Source: Bacillota bacterium | Lineage (GTDB): Bacteria; Bacillota; Clostridia; Oscillospirales; Oscillospiraceae | Assembly: GCA_023406225.1 (NCBI GenBank) | Contig: JAEXWS010000007.1 | Span: 1-6,941, forward strand | Reading direction: 5' to 3' | DNA: 6,941 bases | Program-made: the position numbers and the translations under genes | Notes under the pieces: generated by a model | Database searches by the model: none | Told to the model about the DNA's origin: nothing | The model's input: only the letters and a program-made list of their open reading frames with translations | In this document: one piece after another, positions 4,237-6,941 of the stretch | Layout of the letters: every line of letters begins with the position of its first letter | How positions within the stretch are numbered: the first letter of the stretch is position 1

Positions 4237-6114
4237 GTGGGGACATTCAGCATCCCGGCGGCGGAGAACAAGTATTCCGCAAACATTGAATACTTCCGGG
4301 GCATCGACCTGCTGAACAGCCCCTCCAATGTGGATGACAGCCGAAGCCCGTCTGCCCCGAACATGATCCGGGACCAGGTGGGCAAGGTCCGAAAACGGAT
4401 GGGGTACACCACCCGGGCCGCCGCGCCAAACGGCGGGAGGATCAACGGCGTTCATGTTTTGGAGGGGAAACGGCTGGTCCACGCCGGGACCACGCTGTAT
4501 CTGTGGGACCCGGCATCGGGGACGGAGTGGACTTCCCTTTGCGCCGGTATGGAGGACGGCCTGTCCCGCAGCTTTACCTTTGACAAGAAACTGTATCTGC
4601 TGGACGGCGGGACATACCGGGTATTTGACGGGGAGACCGTCCAGGCGGTTTCGGAGAACGCCTATGTGCCCACCGTCATCATCGGGCGAAAGCCGGACGG
4701 CGGCGGGAACAGCTATGAGGCCCTGAATCTGCTGGGGGACGCCTGGAAAGAGTCCTTTTTAGGCGCGGAGACCGTAAAGGAATACCATTTGACAGCCAAG
4801 GACCTGAGCGCGGCGGCGGTGAAAGCCGAGATTTTGAACGCGGACGGGGACTGGGTGGAGAAGGCGGAGGTGGCCGATTTCACCGTGGACCGGACGGAGG
4901 GCATCGTGACCTTCAAAACGGCGCCGGGGGCGTCCCCCGTGAGCGGCCACGACAATGTGCGCATCACGGCCCACAAGGTCCGGGAGGGCTACGCGGACCG
5001 GATCAACCAGTGCCGGGTGTGCGCCATGTACGGCGTGGGCGGCACGGAGGACCGTGCCTTTCTCTCCGGGAACGCCTTGTTCCCGGGCTACGACTGGTAT
5101 TCCGGCTTTGAGGACCCCACGTACTTCCCGGACACCCAATACACGCAGGTCAGCCGGGACGGAAGCGCCGTGGTGGGCTACGCCATCCTGGGAAACACCC
5201 TGGCGACGTTTTTGCAGGGGACGGAGAGCGGCCGGAACGCCGTGGTGCGGACCGGGAGCCTGGACGCAAAGGGCGAGGCATTGTTCCGGGTGACAAATAC
5301 CCTGATCGGGGAAGCCCCGGCGGCGCCATGGAGCTTCGCGTATCTTGGAAAGGAGCCGCTGTTTTTGACCGGGCGGGGCGTATACGCCATTGCGGCGGAG
5401 GAGCTGACCGGAGAGAAGTACACCCAGGAGCGGAGCTACTACATCTCCAGCGCCCTTGCGGCCGCGGCCGGGAAGGAGACGGCGTTTGCCGCCGTCTACC
5501 GGGATTTCTACACCCTGGCCATCGGCGGGGACCTGTACCTTTTGGACGGTCAGCAAAAGACCTATGAGAAGAACAACCCTTACAGCAGCTATCAGTACGA
5601 GGCCTACTGGTGGCCGGACATCGGCGCCCGGGTCCTGTGGGTGGAGGACGGGGCGCTGTGGTTTGGAACTGCGGACGGAAAGCTGAAGGCCTTTGGGACC
5701 AATGTGGACGCGCCGGAGAGCTACAACGACGATGGGGCCGCCATCAACGCCTACTGGGAGACCAGCGACTTTGACGGGAAGTCCTTTTTCAAAAACAAGA
5801 CCTTTACCGCCGTATCCGTCCGGCTGGCGGCGGCGGTTCTAACGGGGGTAAAGATATTCGCCCAGCGGCGGGGCATCTGGAGCCAGGTATTTGACGCCAG
5901 AGACCGGGCCAGGTTCTTCGACTGGGGCTATATCGATTTCGGGAAGTTCGTATTCAGCGCGGACCGGACGCCCCGGACGCTCTGCGGAAAAGTGAAGATC
6001 AAGAAGGTGGACAAGACCCGGTTCCGGCTTCAAAACAGCGAAAAGAACGAGCCGTTTGGGATTTACGCCTTCGGCCTGGAGTGGAAGGAGCCGGGGAGCA
6101 ATTATAAGCGGTGA
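4237..6114 (+). CDS. Tail stopper / nozzle-like structural protein (probable beta-propeller)
   Basis: This 625-aa protein starts at GTG 4237, 7 nt after ribosome binding site GGAGGG (4224-4229). An ATG at 4235 overlaps the GTG but is out of frame. The N-terminal region reads Y-F-R-G-I-D-L-L-N-S-P-S-N-V, then R-S-P-S-A-P-N-M-I-R-D, and V-R-K-R-M-G-Y (about 50-57). The body has repeated beta-strand units such as L-Y-L-W-D-P, L-Y-L-L-D-G-G-T-Y-R-V-F-D, D-L-Y-L-L-D-G-Q-Q-K-T-Y and L-W-F-G-T-A-D-G-K-L-K-A-F, as expected for a blade-type propeller. The C-terminal part, from W-E-T-S-D-F-D-G-K-S-F-F-K-N-K, is a beta domain ending G-S-N-Y-K-R. Position right after the connector, and length, fit a nozzle or DNA-stabilising stopper (T7 gp12 or P22 gp10-like role), which closes the channel after packaging. 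The propeller fold is my inference from the pattern. Confidence 0.65.
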   Translation: MGTFSIPAAENKYSANIEYFRGIDLLNSPSNVDDSRSPSAPNMIRDQVGKVRKRMGYTTRAAAPNGGRINGVHVLEGKRLVHAGTTLYLWDPASGTEWTSLCAGMEDGLSRSFTFDKKLYLLDGGTYRVFDGETVQAVSENAYVPTVIIGRKPDGGGNSYEALNLLGDAWKESFLGAETVKEYHLTAKDLSAAAVKAEILNADGDWVEKAEVADFTVDRTEGIVTFKTAPGASPVSGHDNVRITAHKVREGYADRINQCRVCAMYGVGGTEDRAFLSGNALFPGYDWYSGFEDPTYFPDTQYTQVSRDGSAVVGYAILGNTLATFLQGTESGRNAVVRTGSLDAKGEALFRVTNTLIGEAPAAPWSFAYLGKEPLFLTGRGVYAIAAEELTGEKYTQERSYYISSALAAAAGKETAFAAVYRDFYTLAIGGDLYLLDGQQKTYEKNNPYSSYQYEAYWWPDIGARVLWVEDGALWFGTADGKLKAFGTNVDAPESYNDDGAAINAYWETSDFDGKSFFKNKTFTAVSVRLAAAVLTGVKIFAQRRGIWSQVFDARDRARFFDWGYIDFGKFVFSADRTPRTLCGKVKIKKVDKTRFRLQNSEKNEPFGIYAFGLEWKEPGSNYKR

Positions 6115-6115
6115 G
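6087..6115 (+). repeat. End of nozzle gene, duplicated downstream (copy 1)
   Basis: These 29 nt encode E-P-G-S-N-Y-K-R, the TGA and one further base. A near copy lies at 6270-6297, 183 nt on, with one base missing and one T-to-C change that is silent for Tyr when read in the matching frame. Confidence 0.85.
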
Positions 6116-6269
6116 AAAATTTTTTACAGCTCCTTCCATATCGCCGCGAAAGCGGCGTACAAGCGTTTTGCGGGAGCAAACCCTTGAAATGGCCGGGCTA
6201 TGCCTGGGCATTTGAGTGAAATGCGGGGTCCCTGCGAGAACCCAGCGGAGCGGTTCTCGCGGGGGAGCG
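6116..6269 (+). other. Structured non-coding insert after the nozzle gene
   Basis: This stretch holds strong stem-loops but no convincing gene. CGCCGC-GAAA-GCGGCG (6142-6157) is a perfect 6-bp stem with a GNRA tetraloop. TTTGC-GGGA-GCAAA (6167-6180) follows. AAATG-G-CCGGGC (6187-6198) pairs with GCCTGG-G-CATTT (6202-6213), eleven pairs around one G-G mismatch, loop TAT. The strongest has a 5' arm at 6230-6242 pairing with 6252-6264 over 13 positions, one G-U, with loop CAGCGGAGC. That loop lies in a 15-nt exact match to the post-portal insert (265-279). No T-tract follows any of the stems. The order of compact, closely spaced hairpins resembles a folded RNA rather than a terminator. Confidence 0.65.
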
Positions 6270-6297
6270 GGAGCCGGGGACAATTACAAGCGGTGAG
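6270..6297 (+). repeat. End of nozzle gene, duplicated downstream (copy 2)
   Basis: This 28-nt copy of 6087-6115 reads G-D-N-Y-K-R-stop in the frame ending at TGA 6294-6296, against G-S-N-Y-K-R-stop in the gene. It marks the 3' boundary of the insert. The remaining 42 nt lead to the fibre gene and contain its ribosome binding site. Confidence 0.85.
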
Positions 6298-6339
6298 GCG
6301 GATCGGGGAAACGGAGCCGACGCAGGAGAGGGTGATTTG

Positions 6340-6941
6340 ATGAGCGACCTACAGAAAATTACAGAGGCGCAGATGAATGAAAAAGGCGTTTGCGCCGCGC
6401 CGGACATTTTGAACGGGTCCCCTTCGGACAATAAGGCGATCTTCGACCGGATGGTGCGGCAGTTGGTGGCCCCGGCCTATAACGCGGCGGTGGATGCGGT
6501 CAATGCGATCAACCACCAGGAGATCAGCATTGGTGAAGCGGAGGCGGCCAGAGCAGCGGCGGAGCAGGGCCGTGTATACGCAGAGTCCGGAAGGGTGACG
6601 GAAGAACAGGACCGGAGAACTGCGGAAGCCGCCAGAGCGGCGGCGGAAAAAGTCCGGACCGCCGCGGAGGATGGGCGCGCCGCCGCAGAGACCGCCAGAG
6701 CCGGAGAGGAACTGTCCCGGGCATCGGCGGAAGCTTCCAGAGAGATGGCGGAGGCCACCCGTCTTACAGCGGAGACCGCCAGGGAAGCGGCGGAGGCCGC
6801 CAGAGCGGACGAGACGGCGGGCATTGTCGCCCGGGCCGCCGTTCAGGCCGAGGCGGCGTCAGCCGCAAGAGACCGCGCGGAGACCGCCGGGACCGCCGCC
6901 GCCGGAAGTGCGGAGCAGGCGGCCTTCGATGCGCTGGAGAC
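6340..6941 (+). CDS. Tail-fibre-like protein, N-terminal part (partial)
   Basis: ATG 6340 follows ribosome binding site GAGGG (6328-6332) at 7 nt; 200 codons are visible and the frame is open at the right edge. Residues 1-58 form an attachment-type domain (I-T-E-A-Q-M-N-E-K-G-V, A-P-D-I-L-N-G, N-K-A-I-F-D-R-M-V-R) that I associate with fibre or baseplate-upper proteins of Clostridia phages. Residues 65-159 are a long Ala/Glu/Arg helix in which Arg occurs every seventh residue from 71 to 155 (13 times) and Glu follows four residues later in 12 of 12 intervals. This predicts a salt-bridged helical shaft, probably trimeric as in other fibres. An Ala-rich stretch follows. The receptor-binding end is outside the window. 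The gene comes straight after the nozzle protein, fitting a tail appendage. Confidence 0.75.
   Translation, partial: MSDLQKITEAQMNEKGVCAAPDILNGSPSDNKAIFDRMVRQLVAPAYNAAVDAVNAINHQEISIGEAEAARAAAEQGRVYAESGRVTEEQDRRTAEAARAAAEKVRTAAEDGRAAAETARAGEELSRASAEASREMAEATRLTAETAREAAEAARADETAGIVARAAVQAEAASAARDRAETAGTAAAGSAEQAAFDALE
6550..6804 (+). repeat. 21-nt periodic coding repeat for the R-x-x-x-E heptad
   Basis: Within the fibre gene, degenerate 21-nt units encode seven-residue repeats of the form R-x-x-A-E-x-x. Codons vary (CGG, CGC, CGT, AGA and AGG for Arg), so the period is held at protein level rather than by recent DNA duplication. Confidence 0.85.

Noticed and set aside
6116..6126. AAAATTTTTTA after the nozzle stop as a terminator
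   Set aside because: There is no GC-rich stem immediately before the T-run; the hairpins all come after it.
6200..6340. A 46-codon frame ending in TGATG overlap with the fibre start
   Set aside because: There is no ribosome binding site before its ATG and it runs through the 13-bp hairpin and the duplicated gene end. The overlap is suggestive of coupling, but the frame has no protein-like character.

Overview
The window reads as part of the late (virion structural) operon of a tailed phage or prophage. Every supported gene lies on the + strand. The DNA is GC-rich, ribosome binding sites are strong AGGAG-type, and several starts are GTG. Together with the protein styles (a capsid starting M-A-Y-V-T-V-S, and a fibre N-terminus of the I-T-E-A-Q-M-N / P-D-I-L-N-G type) this suggests a virus of GC-rich gut Clostridia (Oscillospiraceae-like hosts). 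The host assignment is an inference.

Gene order: probable portal C-terminus (to 194); a 49-aa very basic small protein (412-561); scaffold (606-1571); small beta-rich head decoration-type protein (1731-2123); HK97-fold-type major capsid protein (2292-3305) followed by an intrinsic terminator; head-tail connector (3422-4084); a 625-aa probable beta-propeller tail stopper/nozzle protein (4237-6114); and the N-terminal 200 residues of a tail-fibre-like protein with a strict heptad helix (6340 to the edge). No tail tube, tape measure or tail terminator gene lies between connector and fibre. The order portal, scaffold, capsid, connector, nozzle resembles short-tailed phages such as T7 (inference).

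The striking part is not the genes but the gaps. Six of the seven junctions carry 116-225 nt of apparently non-coding, hairpin-rich DNA, where phage late genes usually abut. The decoration and capsid genes have a shared 150-nt leader (136 of 150 identical, no gaps). It begins with a good Shine-Dalgarno sequence (AGAAAGGAG) and ends exactly at the start codon, so it sits between the ribosome binding site and the start. It can form four stem-loops. Its end motif (GGAGTTTG followed by a GACG box) recurs after the portal gene, where a 19-nt exact repeat straddling the portal stop codon brackets a 196-bp insert. A second insert, after the nozzle gene, likewise ends with a near copy of that gene's last 29 nt including the stop. 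The two inserts share a 15-nt identical core (265-279 and 6239-6253). The connector-nozzle gap holds four different stem-loops in a row.

My reading is that this operon has been colonised by a family of small structured intergenic elements placed so that they spare stop codons, ribosome binding sites and start codons. Some of them may act as translational or mRNA-stability leaders for the two most abundant virion proteins. Mobility and function are inferences; the repeats, positions and pairings are read directly from the sequence.
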